A stretch of 64,000 bases of DNA from a virus, in IMG/VR virus record IMGVR_UViG_3300028376_000003, positions 1 to 64,000 of that record; one strand, 5' to 3'. This document shows, piece by piece, positions 35,914 to 43,957 of the stretch. A model generated the notes under the pieces. That model was not told the origin of the DNA and did no database searches. It was given only the letters and a program-made list of their open reading frames with translations. Within the stretch, counting starts at the first letter, position 1, and each line of letters opens with the position of its first letter. A program made the translations under genes and the position numbers.

Positions 35914-36483
35914 ATGGACAAATTTTCTAGCTTAAAAAAGAAACCTAAAGAAAAGAAAGATAATATTCTCTTTGATAACGAATATATTAAAGTAATTGAT
36001 TACGAAGGTTGGTCTATAATTGAAGAAAAGGATTTAGTTGTCTGTATACCTTATTTCATAGAGTCTAATCAATTTTTAATACGCCATGAGTACATACCGA
36101 CATATAAGTATAGAGAAGGGCAGGAGTACCATATAACAGTCCTTAGTGGTGGTGTAGAAGAGGGGGAGTCTAAAGAAGAAGCAGTGTTAAGAGAATTAGA
36201 AGAAGAAGCTGGTATAATAATAAAAGATGGTTACTTATTTGATGAACTAAAACCACTCTTTATAAATAAAGGTCATACTAATAAATATTATGGCTATATA
36301 ATTCCTTTGAGTGAGAGAGATTATGATGAAGGATTAGCTAGTGGTGATGGTTCTAAGGCTGAGTCTATGAGTAAATCTGTCAAGGTTGATGCTAAATTCG
36401 TAGATTCACTAAATACATCTGATTTGATAACTGACTATATGATTTTAAAGCTTAAAGAGTATTTAAATGTATCTGATTATTAG
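35914..36483 (+). CDS. Nudix hydrolase
   Basis: A 189-residue pyrophosphohydrolase. The complete Nudix box is at residues 79-101: GGVEEGE, SKEEAVL, then RELEEEAGI, matching G-x5-E-x7-R-E-U-x-E-E-x-G-U. The substrate could be ADP-ribose (similar length to ADP-ribose pyrophosphatases, T4 NudE-like), NAD or a capped RNA. Its own consensus promoter-like element precedes it. The stop overlaps the convergent gene by 4 bases. Confidence 0.92.
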   Translation: MDKFSSLKKKPKEKKDNILFDNEYIKVIDYEGWSIIEEKDLVVCIPYFIESNQFLIRHEYIPTYKYREGQEYHITVLSGGVEEGESKEEAVLRELEEEAGIIIKDGYLFDELKPLFINKGHTNKYYGYIIPLSERDYDEGLASGDGSKAESMSKSVKVDAKFVDSLNTSDLITDYMILKLKEYLNVSDY

Positions 36484-37718
36484 CTAATACCTTTCAAGAA
36501 TTCATTAATACCTTGGTTTAGTTCATCATTATTAATTGATGAAGATTCTGGTGCTGATATTTTTAAATCATATGACCAAGAATTTGACATATATTCCTCA
36601 AAAATTTCATCGATATCACGCTGTGTCATATCATTAACATCAAAATCTGATCCCTCTACCCATTCTTGCTTATATGGTACTCTAAAAAATTTATCACTAG
36701 ATTCTTTATTTTCTTTGGTAATAACTTCACCACCTATTGATTCTAAAATCTTTTTTTCAAATGCATTTTCTACTATCTTGAAATAATCAAATTCTAATCT
36801 TCTTAATTCCAAATCTCTAATAGTGTAATTTAAAGATATTATGGTATCATAATTATCAAATACTTCATCTGATGTATTATGGAATCTTTCATTATATAAG
36901 AAGCTTTTAAATTTATCAATAGAATCTATACCTTCTTCTATATTTAGTTCTTTAAACTCATTTTCATAATATGATTCCCATCCATTTTGCTCTTTTAAAA
37001 ATATATCTATTAACAAATAAAAGTTTTCTTGATTTAATAAAGAAAGTAAATCATGTAAATTCATATCATAGTCTCCATAATCTTCATATTCTGTATATCC
37101 ATTATTTAAAATATTCTCATAATCCTCATCATTCACATATTTTATAAGTTCGGTATATGCTATATCCACAAATACATTACCATCTTTCTCATAATCATAT
37201 TTAAAGTCATAATGTTGGAAGAGCTGCTTAGCTGTTATACTCCCTATTAAGTGATCAACTATTGTGATAATACACTCTTTTCCTAAATTAGATCCTGTTC
37301 TTTTATGTATAAATTCATTATTTTCATTAATGAATATCTCATCTACATCAACTATACCATTGTCTATTTTTATATCTATTTCATAACCAGTCTCTGACTT
37401 TGTATAGTTAGCAATAAACTCTATTGCAGATATTAAAGAAACATTATCACTTGATGTGTTTGAATTAGCACTAAACTCCACATCATATACTAGGTAATAT
37501 TCTTCATCTAATCCTATCATTAAGTCTCTTATATGATATTCTTCTCTTAGAAGAGCTGTCTCTATAATATCTTTATTTATATACATATCCCATTCATTAT
37601 CAGTAAAATCTAAGAAAAATTCCTCTATATCTTGTCTTGTGAATTTTTTCGGTATGTCTAATTTGACATTCGCCTCATTTGCCTCTTTTATGAATTCTAT
37701 ATATTTCTTAATGAACAT
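36480..37718 (-). CDS. Large acidic protein with capsid-targeting-like tag
   Basis: 412 residues beginning MFIKKYIEFIKEANEAN, a version of the tag, then a mostly acidic sequence with no recognised domain. Repeated Asp/Glu/Tyr-rich segments (YTEYEDYGDYDMNLHD) and alternating strands and helices suggest a soluble globular protein. It is the longest member of the tagged set and is transcribed alone from a consensus promoter-like element. Confidence 0.65.
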   Translation of the reverse strand: MFIKKYIEFIKEANEANVKLDIPKKFTRQDIEEFFLDFTDNEWDMYINKDIIETALLREEYHIRDLMIGLDEEYYLVYDVEFSANSNTSSDNVSLISAIEFIANYTKSETGYEIDIKIDNGIVDVDEIFINENNEFIHKRTGSNLGKECIITIVDHLIGSITAKQLFQHYDFKYDYEKDGNVFVDIAYTELIKYVNDEDYENILNNGYTEYEDYGDYDMNLHDLLSLLNQENFYLLIDIFLKEQNGWESYYENEFKELNIEEGIDSIDKFKSFLYNERFHNTSDEVFDNYDTIISLNYTIRDLELRRLEFDYFKIVENAFEKKILESIGGEVITKENKESSDKFFRVPYKQEWVEGSDFDVNDMTQRDIDEIFEEYMSNSWSYDLKISAPESSSINNDELNQGINEFLKGIS

Positions 37719-37736
37719 ATTTATGGTTATTTTTAT

Positions 37737-37747
37737 TATATATTAAA
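37737..37747 (-). promoter_or_regulatory. TTTAATATATA-class promoter candidate
   Basis: Exact consensus on the minus strand, 18 bases before ATG 37718, overlapping the terminator of the previous gene. Confidence 0.55.
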
Positions 37748-37775
37748 AAACCACTATGTGTTCATAGTGGTTTTT
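37746..37775 (-). terminator. Hairpin terminator
   Basis: AAAAACCACTATG / CATAGTGGTTTTT with a 4-base loop, 22 bases after the SHOCT-protein stop. Its T run on the minus strand leads straight into the next promoter-like element. Confidence 0.85.
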
Positions 37776-37796
37776 AATACCTGTTCGATTATTAAT

Positions 37797-38663
37797 TTAT
37801 ATTCTATTGAGGAGTTCTTTCTTTTTATTAGAAAATTCTTCTTCTGTTATAACATCACTTTCAAGTAAATTATGTAATTTGTTTATTAATTCTATAACAC
37901 CATCTGAATTTTTTGATTTACCTTTCTTTTTAATTATTTCAATAGGCTTTATACTCTCTGGTAATAGCATAATAGAAACAGAAGATATACAATAGCTTTC
38001 GAAATCCATTTCTACACTTTGAAAGTTTTGATTTGAAACATCACCCCTTTCAACTCTTCCAGTTTCAATACTACTACTTACATCTAATCCAAGAACATCA
38101 CTAGTTAACGTTGAACTATAAAAACTATTATTAGTTAATGTTGAATTAGATGAACTATTATTAGTTAATGTATAATTACCACTATTTAAATTAAAACTCG
38201 TTCCAGTATTAGTAGTGTATGTACACCAAGGATAGGGATGGGTGTAAGTAATTGGGTAGTTCTGATATCCACCATACCAATATTGGTTCAATGGTATGTT
38301 AAATTGCTTCACTTCTTCTTTATAGAAATATACATCAACCACACCATTATTAGAAATAGCTTCTTTGGCTTCTGGTGATTCCCCAATATTATATGTTTCA
38401 AATATAAACTTTTTTAAGTCGTCAATAAAGCAGTCTAAATATACTCTTTGTCCTGGTTTTACAATGAGTCCATTTTCTGAAATAGAAGTCTTATTTATCT
38501 TAATATCTGCTAAGATATTTTCACTTAGCGGATTAAATAATTCTATTTCAAAGTTTTCTTTATTTTTTAGATAAACTTTTCCATTTTTAATCGATTTTCT
38601 TCCTTTGTCTTTAGAAGATACGACCCAAGCATTAGGCTTAGGCTTTAAAATTTGTTTTTTCAT
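37797..38663 (-). CDS. SHOCT-domain protein with conserved phage N-terminal domain
   Basis: 288 residues. The N-terminal half (FEIELFNPLSENILADI, PGQRVYLDCFID, VVDVYFYKEE) looks like a beta-sandwich I recall from large viruses. A low-complexity Ser/Thr/Asn linker with internal repeats (TLTNNSS units) follows. The C-terminal 35 residues (ELINKLHNLLESDVITEEEF) match the SHOCT short C-terminal domain, often an oligomerisation tail in bacterial envelope proteins. Function unknown; a virion or scaffold role is possible. Confidence 0.7.
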   Translation of the reverse strand: MKKQILKPKPNAWVVSSKDKGRKSIKNGKVYLKNKENFEIELFNPLSENILADIKINKTSISENGLIVKPGQRVYLDCFIDDLKKFIFETYNIGESPEAKEAISNNGVVDVYFYKEEVKQFNIPLNQYWYGGYQNYPITYTHPYPWCTYTTNTGTSFNLNSGNYTLTNNSSSNSTLTNNSFYSSTLTSDVLGLDVSSSIETGRVERGDVSNQNFQSVEMDFESYCISSVSIMLLPESIKPIEIIKKKGKSKNSDGVIELINKLHNLLESDVITEEEFSNKKKELLNRI

Positions 38664-38858
38664 AGTTATTCTTTTTATTTTTAAACCTATATCTTTGATT
38701 CTTAATCAAATCTTTAAGACACCATAATGATATCCGACATAAGCAGTGAACAGCTAACGTATATATTAATATAAACACCTCCCTTTATATAATTATTATC
38801 TATATTTATTAGGTTTTCATATTATATGTTGTATATTTGTAGTGTAAACTTTTATATT
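38664..38858. other. Divergent regulatory gap
   Basis: 195 bases without a convincing gene. It holds a small palindrome (TTGATTCTTAATCAA), an AAGGGAGGTG-like strong ribosome-binding sequence on the minus strand (38777-38786) with no start codon nearby, and a TATATTTG box before the plus-strand gene. Confidence 0.5.
38832..38839 (+). promoter_or_regulatory. TAnnTTTG (Bacteroidota -7) candidate
   Basis: TATATTTG, 19 bases before ATG 38859, in the context TTGTATATTTGTA. It is inside the longer frame from 38826 and so supports the shorter start. Confidence 0.45.
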
Positions 38859-39131
38859 ATGGAAAATTTTAAGAGAATAATCGAAGGACATTCAGATGTA
38901 GAGTATGATTTTGAATGTTATGAAAACACTGATGTCATAGAAATTGGGGATGCTTATATATTTTTCTTTGCTGGTATTGCTGATGTCCAAAGATGTTCTA
39001 GTGATACTGAAAAGAATGAAATAAATAAAAATGATAGAATTAAATCAGATACTGTTATAGATTTTGTAACTGGGTTTTGGACAAATTGTTATAAAATAAA
39101 AACAACAAGTTTTGATTTAAGTGATATTTAA
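38859..39131 (+). CDS. Small acidic protein
   Basis: 90 residues from ATG 38859 (MENFKRIIEGHSDVEYD). The start is similar in shape to the tag of the 32018-32311 product (MKKFTKVLEGK). No recognised domain. The longer frame from 38826 would place a promoter-like TATATTTG inside the coding region. Confidence 0.6.
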   Translation: MENFKRIIEGHSDVEYDFECYENTDVIEIGDAYIFFFAGIADVQRCSSDTEKNEINKNDRIKSDTVIDFVTGFWTNCYKIKTTSFDLSDI

Positions 39132-39134
39132 TCA

Positions 39135-39929
39135 TTATTCTATTATTTTATAGTGTTTTTTAATACCTTCTAAGTCAGGCATTTTTAAATCATTATCATT
39201 AATTAAAGTTCGAAGCCTATCTAACATAACAGTATCGCCATTTCTAACTATTTCATAATCTATGAAATCTTCTATGAGAAAACTATCTGCGTTTTTGATA
39301 AAGGTAAATATTAAAGAGTTTACTGGATTCCCATCTATGATTATAGGACCATTTACTTCTGGGAAGTATTCCATATCAGTTAATTTATTATTATCGCATC
39401 CAAAATAACCACCTACTGTTTGTGGACCATCCTCTAATGATATTAATTTATTATATGAACAATCAAAGCTACCATCTACTGTTTGTGGACAACCTTTTAA
39501 TAGTTTCAAATAATTATCAGAGCAATTAAAACTACCACTAATCGTTTGTGGACTACCTTCTAATGATACTAACTCATTAAAATAACATTTAAAATCCCCC
39601 TCTACTGTTTGTGGACAACTCTCCAATGACTTTAATCCATTAGAAGAACATTTAAAATCCCCCTCTACTGTTTGTGGACTACCTTCTAACGATTTTAATT
39701 TATTATGATGACAATAAAAATTACCACTCACATAATTAAATTTAAGTGGTAAATATTCTAAGTATCTTCTGTTTAAATATACACCACCATCAACATCAAT
39801 GCTCAAATCATCATTAATAGTATAATCTATTATTTTATACTTTTTACACACTTGTATAACTTCCTCTCTTGTAGTTGGAAATTTAGGACCATTGCTTTCG
39901 AATATCTTATAAGGTTTTATATGTTTCAT
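39135..39929 (-). CDS. Leucine-rich-repeat-like protein, copy 1 of 3
   Basis: 264 residues. Tag MKHIKPYKIFESNGPKFP, then a 45-residue conserved head (TREEVIQVCKKYKI), then about six repeats of 20-21 residues with the frame F-x-C-x-x-N-x-L-x-x-L-E-x-x-P-Q-T-V, then a 60-residue conserved tail ending KKHYKIIE. The DNA of the first repeats is nearly identical to that of the neighbouring copy, showing recent duplication or gene conversion. Head, repeats and tail match the next two genes. A protein-binding solenoid, possibly packaged, is inferred. Confidence 0.75.
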   Translation of the reverse strand: MKHIKPYKIFESNGPKFPTTREEVIQVCKKYKIIDYTINDDLSIDVDGGVYLNRRYLEYLPLKFNYVSGNFYCHHNKLKSLEGSPQTVEGDFKCSSNGLKSLESCPQTVEGDFKCYFNELVSLEGSPQTISGSFNCSDNYLKLLKGCPQTVDGSFDCSYNKLISLEDGPQTVGGYFGCDNNKLTDMEYFPEVNGPIIIDGNPVNSLIFTFIKNADSFLIEDFIDYEIVRNGDTVMLDRLRTLINDNDLKMPDLEGIKKHYKIIE

Positions 39930-39931
39930 GT

Positions 39932-40663
39932 CTATTCTATTATTTTATATTTTTTTTTAATTTCTTCTAAGTCAGGCATTTCTAAATCGTTATCTCTAAT
40001 GAATGTTTGAAGCCTATCTAACATAACAGTATCTCTATTTCTAACTATTTCATAATCTATAAAATCTTCTATCATAAAGATATCAGCATTTTCAATAAAA
40101 GTATATACTAATAGATTTACTAGATTTGCCCCCATATCTATAGTTCCATTTACTTCTGGGAAATGTTCTAAGTCCTTTAATTCATTACTATAACAATCAA
40201 AATTACCATTTACTGTTTGTGAACCACCCTCTAGTGTTTCTAATTCATTATAGGAACAATCAAAATCACCATCTACTGTTTGTGGACTACCTTCTAATGA
40301 TACTAACTCATTAAAATAACAAATAAAACGCCCACCTACTGTTTGTGGACAACTCTCCAATGACTTTAATCCATTAGAAGAACATTTAAAATCCCCCTCT
40401 ACTGTTTGTGGACTACCTTCTAACGATTTTAATTTATTATCATAACAATAAAAATTACCACTCACATAATTAAATTTAAGTGGTAAGTATTCTAATTTTT
40501 CCTTCTCTAAATATACACTACCATCAACACCAATACTTAAATCATCGTTTATGGTATAATTTTCTATTTCATACTTTTCACACACTTGTATAACTTCCTC
40601 TCTTGTAGTTGGGAAGTTAGGACTTTTATTCTCGAATATTTTATAAGGTTTTATATGTTTCAT
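39932..40663 (-). CDS. Leucine-rich-repeat-like protein, copy 2 of 3
   Basis: 243 residues with the same head (tag MKHIKPYKIFEN), about five repeats and the same tail (ending EIKKKYKIIE). It lies 2 bases from copy 1 and 1 base from copy 3, so all three are one operon. It is the shortest copy, one or two repeats fewer than copy 1. Confidence 0.75.
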   Translation of the reverse strand: MKHIKPYKIFENKSPNFPTTREEVIQVCEKYEIENYTINDDLSIGVDGSVYLEKEKLEYLPLKFNYVSGNFYCYDNKLKSLEGSPQTVEGDFKCSSNGLKSLESCPQTVGGRFICYFNELVSLEGSPQTVDGDFDCSYNELETLEGGSQTVNGNFDCYSNELKDLEHFPEVNGTIDMGANLVNLLVYTFIENADIFMIEDFIDYEIVRNRDTVMLDRLQTFIRDNDLEMPDLEEIKKKYKIIE

Positions 40664-40664
40664 T

Positions 40665-41588
40665 TTATTCTATTATTTTATATTTTTTTTTAATTTTATC
40701 CAAATTAGGCATCTCTAAATCGTTATCTCTAATGAATGTTTGAAGTCTATCTAACATAACAGTATCTCTGTTTCTAACTATTTCATAGTCTATAAAATCT
40801 TCTATCATAAAAGTATCCGCTTTATTAATAAAAGTGTTTAGTAATAGATGTACTGGATTCCTGTATATATATATTGTTCCATTTACTTCTGATATGTGTT
40901 CTAAATCTTTTAATTTATTAAAAGAACAATTAAAATTACCACCCACTGTCTGTGGGCCACTTTCTAATGTTTTTAAGTTATTTCCACTACAATTAAAATC
41001 CCCCTCTACTTTTTGTGGGCTACCATTCAATGATTTTAATTTTTTATTATAAGAGCAATCAAAATACTTACCTGCTGTTTGTGGACAACCTTCTAATGTT
41101 GTTAATTCATTGCTAGAACAACCAAAACCCCCAGTTACTGTTTGTGGACAACCTTCTAATGATTGTAGTTCATTATGGCTACAATTAAAATTCCCCTCTA
41201 TTGTTTGTGGACAACCTTCTAATGATTGTAGTTCATTATGGCTACAATTAAAATTCCCCTCTATTGTTTGTGGACAACCTTCTAATGATACTAGTTTATT
41301 ATATTCACAATCAAAAACACCACCTACTGTATGTGGACAACCTTCTAATGTCTTTAATTTATTATGAGAACAATCAAAATTACCACTCACATAATTAAAT
41401 TTAAGAGGTAGATATTTTAAGCCTTTTTTATCTAAATATACATAACTACCAACATCAATACTTAAATCATCATTAATGGTATATCTTGTTATATGATACT
41501 TTTCACACACTTGCATAACTTCTTCCCTAGTAGTTGGAAATTTAGGACTATTGCTCTCGAATATTTTATAAGTTTTTATATGTTTCAT
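40665..41588 (-). CDS. Leucine-rich-repeat-like protein, copy 3 of 3
   Basis: 307 residues, the longest of the three, with tag MKHIKTYKIFES, about eight repeats and the shared tail. Two consecutive repeats are identical at the DNA level (63 bases each), so this gene is still changing length. It is the first of the three in transcription order, right after the small gene at 41591. Confidence 0.75.
   Translation of the reverse strand: MKHIKTYKIFESNSPKFPTTREEVMQVCEKYHITRYTINDDLSIDVGSYVYLDKKGLKYLPLKFNYVSGNFDCSHNKLKTLEGCPHTVGGVFDCEYNKLVSLEGCPQTIEGNFNCSHNELQSLEGCPQTIEGNFNCSHNELQSLEGCPQTVTGGFGCSSNELTTLEGCPQTAGKYFDCSYNKKLKSLNGSPQKVEGDFNCSGNNLKTLESGPQTVGGNFNCSFNKLKDLEHISEVNGTIYIYRNPVHLLLNTFINKADTFMIEDFIDYEIVRNRDTVMLDRLQTFIRDNDLEMPNLDKIKKKYKIIE
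41158..41283. repeat. Perfect 63-bp tandem duplication within the LRR gene
   Basis: 41158-41220 and 41221-41283 are identical and encode one 21-residue repeat each. With no silent differences, the duplication must be recent. Confidence 0.95.
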
Positions 41589-41590
41589 GT

Positions 41591-41812
41591 TTATTTGGTT
41601 GTTTTATACAAATCTATTACTTGAGTTGATTTAACAACCTCATCAGGAGCATTCCTTATTTTTGATTCTTTTATATCATGTGAAATCCTAAGTTTTCTTT
41701 TAGTTATTTCCTCTAATATTTTAACTGGTGTTACCATATCATTGTACCAATATTCAATCAGTACAATGTCTCCAACTTTATAGAATGATTTGTATTCTAA
41801 GATATATTTCAT
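41591..41812 (-). CDS. Small beta-rich protein with tag-like N-terminus
   Basis: 73 residues starting MKYILEYKSFYKVGDIV, the tag-like start running straight into a small SH3-like beta domain (GDIVLIEYWYNDMVTPVKIL). First gene of the minus-strand unit with the three repeat proteins. A promoter-like element is 4 bases upstream. Confidence 0.6.
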   Translation of the reverse strand: MKYILEYKSFYKVGDIVLIEYWYNDMVTPVKILEEITKRKLRISHDIKESKIRNAPDEVVKSTQVIDLYKTTK

Positions 41813-41816
41813 GTAC

Positions 41817-41827
41817 TATATATAAAA
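41817..41827 (-). promoter_or_regulatory. TTTAATATATA-class promoter candidate (variant TTTTATATATA)
   Basis: On the minus strand, 4 bases before ATG 41812. It overlaps the T run of the PhoH terminator. Confidence 0.5.
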
Positions 41828-41851
41828 ATCCCAATACAATGATTGGGATTT
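41826..41851 (-). terminator. Hairpin terminator after PhoH gene
   Basis: AAATCCCAAT / ATTGGGATTT with a 6-base loop and a T run on the minus strand, 4 bases after the PhoH stop. Confidence 0.8.
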
Positions 41852-41855
41852 CCTA

Positions 41856-43631
41856 CTAAATGTCTTTTTTAAATCTATACTTATCATAGCGATTAGTTAG
41901 TTCAATTAAGAATTTATTCCTAACAATATCTTCGTTTAAAAATTCGAATGGGAATAGGTTACTCATACCACTAATCATTTCCATAAAATCATTATATCCA
42001 GAATCTCTTTTCCTAACATCATACTGTGAAGTATCTCCCATCATAACTGCCTTAGAATCAGTTCCTAATCTAGTTACCCATAGCATAAGTTGTTTTATCG
42101 TAACATTCTGACACTCATCTAATAACATTATACAATTATCATATGTTGATCCTCTCATATATGCTAATGGTTCAAATATAATCTCATCATTTTCAAATAA
42201 TTCATCTGTTGTTTCTTTACCTATTATCTTGACGAATGTTGTATAATAAGATTGCTTATAAGGTTGTAGCTTCTCATCCTTATCACCAGGCAAAGCACCT
42301 AAGTTTTCACCACTCTCTTGTATGGGTTTAGTGATTATAATGGTCTCTATTTTCTTATCAGCTAGAAGTCCTAATGCTGCATAACAGGTGGTAAATGTAT
42401 TGTGTGTGACTATATAATCATTGGTTAGATATAGACTTGACTCGCTATCGACCTTTATACACTGTGCTTCTTTTTTGCCTATTAACTTAGCACCAACGAT
42501 GTGCCTACGTGGTATGTATTTAGTTTTAGGAACTACCAAATCCTTCTTTCTTTTAAGTTTAAAAGGATTTATATTTGGATTCATTTTTATTGAAATTGTA
42601 TAAGCCAATCTACCTGTTTTTAGTTCCCCATTGTATGTATATTTATTATAAACTGGTGTGTGGTAAGTCCCTGTACCACCTAGTGATTGAACTAATTCAA
42701 TAACATCAGCGGTTAACTTTTTAGATGTTGATGTAAATGATACATAAAATCCATCTTTACTCACTGTTCCATCAGTATCCATAAGACCTCTTAATAGTTC
42801 TATTCTATTGGTTATAGAGTTAAATTTATAGCAATTAGGTATAAATTTTTGATAACTTAATTTACCAAATAATCCTATCTTAATGAGATACTGCTTATAT
42901 CTATTCTTATATTCAGATATGTTTTTAGTAATACAATAATCAATATCATTTCTCTTAACTAAATTCATGCCATCATCAATAGAATTTTTTATAGTTTCTA
43001 TTATTTCTGAATCCACAGAAGTAAATCCTATACTTCCTCTTAGACAACCATCTCCAATTAAACATCCAATAACATATGGATCAATATCAATATCTATCTT
43101 GTTAAATTCTACTGGCTCAGTTATAGGTATAGTGTGGTTTATTCTATTTCTCTTTGTATATAATGTCTCCACAATTTCAGTTGTCGTTTTTACAGTACCA
43201 TCTAACGGTGATTTATACCTTTTCCTTATACCATTTGTTGTTTTTGTCCACTTCCTATAGCTTCTATCTTTTTCAGTTTGGGTTAACCATAAATGATCTC
43301 CACAACATTCAGTTTTAGTTCCATCAGAAAATGATATTTCCCATATTTCCTTTTTACCTTGTGGGAATATACCAATAACTCTAGTAGGTTTCCCATCCTT
43401 AGAAATAACATTATCATTTAATTTTAAATCTCCCATTCTAGACCACCCATTTGGTGTTAGTACAGGAGTTTCCATAGGTTGTGCTTTACTAGTACCTGCT
43501 GGACCGTGTACTGTAGTAAGTATATTATTTCTAATACCTTTGTATAATTTGTCTTGTTTAATACTTAACTCTACACCACTTTTAGTAAACTGTTGTTTGT
43601 TTAATGAATTCTTTTTTTTAGATTTTCCCAT
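41856..43631 (-). CDS. phoH: PhoH-like ATPase interrupted by an intein
   Basis: 591-residue precursor; about 229 residues after splicing, close to the usual size of phage PhoH. The P-loop GPAGTSK|T is split at residues 49/412 by a 362-residue intein. Exteins: HGPAGTSK before the intein; TFTTCYAALGLLA, IIITKPIQESGENLGALPG, AYMRGSTYDNCIMLLDECQN (Walker B) and VMMGDTSQYD after it. PhoH-like ATPases are nucleic-acid-associated and often phosphate- or stress-linked; the exact phage role is unknown. Without splicing the ATPase cannot bind ATP, so splicing must work for activity. A consensus promoter-like element lies 14 bases upstream. Confidence 0.92.
   Translation of the reverse strand: MGKSKKKNSLNKQQFTKSGVELSIKQDKLYKGIRNNILTTVHGPAGTSKAQPMETPVLTPNGWSRMGDLKLNDNVISKDGKPTRVIGIFPQGKKEIWEISFSDGTKTECCGDHLWLTQTEKDRSYRKWTKTTNGIRKRYKSPLDGTVKTTTEIVETLYTKRNRINHTIPITEPVEFNKIDIDIDPYVIGCLIGDGCLRGSIGFTSVDSEIIETIKNSIDDGMNLVKRNDIDYCITKNISEYKNRYKQYLIKIGLFGKLSYQKFIPNCYKFNSITNRIELLRGLMDTDGTVSKDGFYVSFTSTSKKLTADVIELVQSLGGTGTYHTPVYNKYTYNGELKTGRLAYTISIKMNPNINPFKLKRKKDLVVPKTKYIPRRHIVGAKLIGKKEAQCIKVDSESSLYLTNDYIVTHNTFTTCYAALGLLADKKIETIIITKPIQESGENLGALPGDKDEKLQPYKQSYYTTFVKIIGKETTDELFENDEIIFEPLAYMRGSTYDNCIMLLDECQNVTIKQLMLWVTRLGTDSKAVMMGDTSQYDVRKRDSGYNDFMEMISGMSNLFPFEFLNEDIVRNKFLIELTNRYDKYRFKKDI
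42399..43484 (-). mobile_element. Intein with LAGLIDADG homing endonuclease
   Basis: Residues 50-411. It starts AQPMETPVLTPNGWSRMGD, an Ala1-type intein start, and ends YLTNDYIVTHN with the block G His-Asn, followed by Thr as +1 residue. The centre holds two LAGLIDADG-type motifs (VIGCLIGDGCL near 188-197 and LLRGLMDTDGTV near 279-290), so the homing endonuclease looks complete. Ala1 inteins splice by a route that skips the first acyl shift. Confidence 0.9.
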
Positions 43632-43645
43632 TCACCTTTTATTTT

Positions 43646-43656
43646 TATATATTAAA
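43646..43656 (-). promoter_or_regulatory. TTTAATATATA-class promoter candidate
   Basis: Exact consensus on the minus strand, 14 bases before ATG 43631 of phoH. Confidence 0.55.
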
Positions 43657-43690
43657 AATGTTACTCATCACTAACCTAGAACTAACTCTA

Positions 43691-43701
43691 TTTAATATAT
43701 A
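43691..43701 (+). promoter_or_regulatory. TTTAATATATA-class promoter candidate
   Basis: Exact consensus, 30 bases before ATG 43732. It forms a divergent pair with 43646-43656. Confidence 0.55.
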
Positions 43702-43731
43702 ATAACAATAAAAGTACTATAAATTCTATAA

Positions 43732-43956
43732 ATGGAAACAACAGAACAAATAGAAGATTTAATTTATGATTTGGTTTTCTCTAGAAATCAAGAATATAAA
43801 ATTGATGTGTCCGAATATATTTATGATATATACGAATATGATATTTTTATAAAAAGTATCAAAGAAATATTAAAAAAATCTAAAGTTTCTATTATAAATA
43901 GTAATATCAACCTTAATAGCAAAACAGTTATATGGGAATTAAAAGTTAAAAGATAA
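43732..43956 (+). CDS. Small hypothetical protein leading a structural operon
   Basis: 74 residues, no recognised domain. It precedes the 1,700-residue structural gene by one base and is thus its likely co-translated partner. First gene after a consensus promoter-like element. Confidence 0.65.
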   Translation: METTEQIEDLIYDLVFSRNQEYKIDVSEYIYDIYEYDIFIKSIKEILKKSKVSIINSNINLNSKTVIWELKVKR

Positions 43957-43957
43957 T

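Noticed and set aside
41110-41367. Plus-strand frame with repeated Cys/Pro/Ser units opposite the LRR gene
   Set aside because: The periodicity is the mirror of the LRR repeats on the minus strand; no promoter or leader supports it.
39350-41400. Regularly spaced repeats that look CRISPR-like at first glance
   Set aside because: The repeats are in frame, coding, have no unique spacers of fixed length, and no cas genes are nearby.
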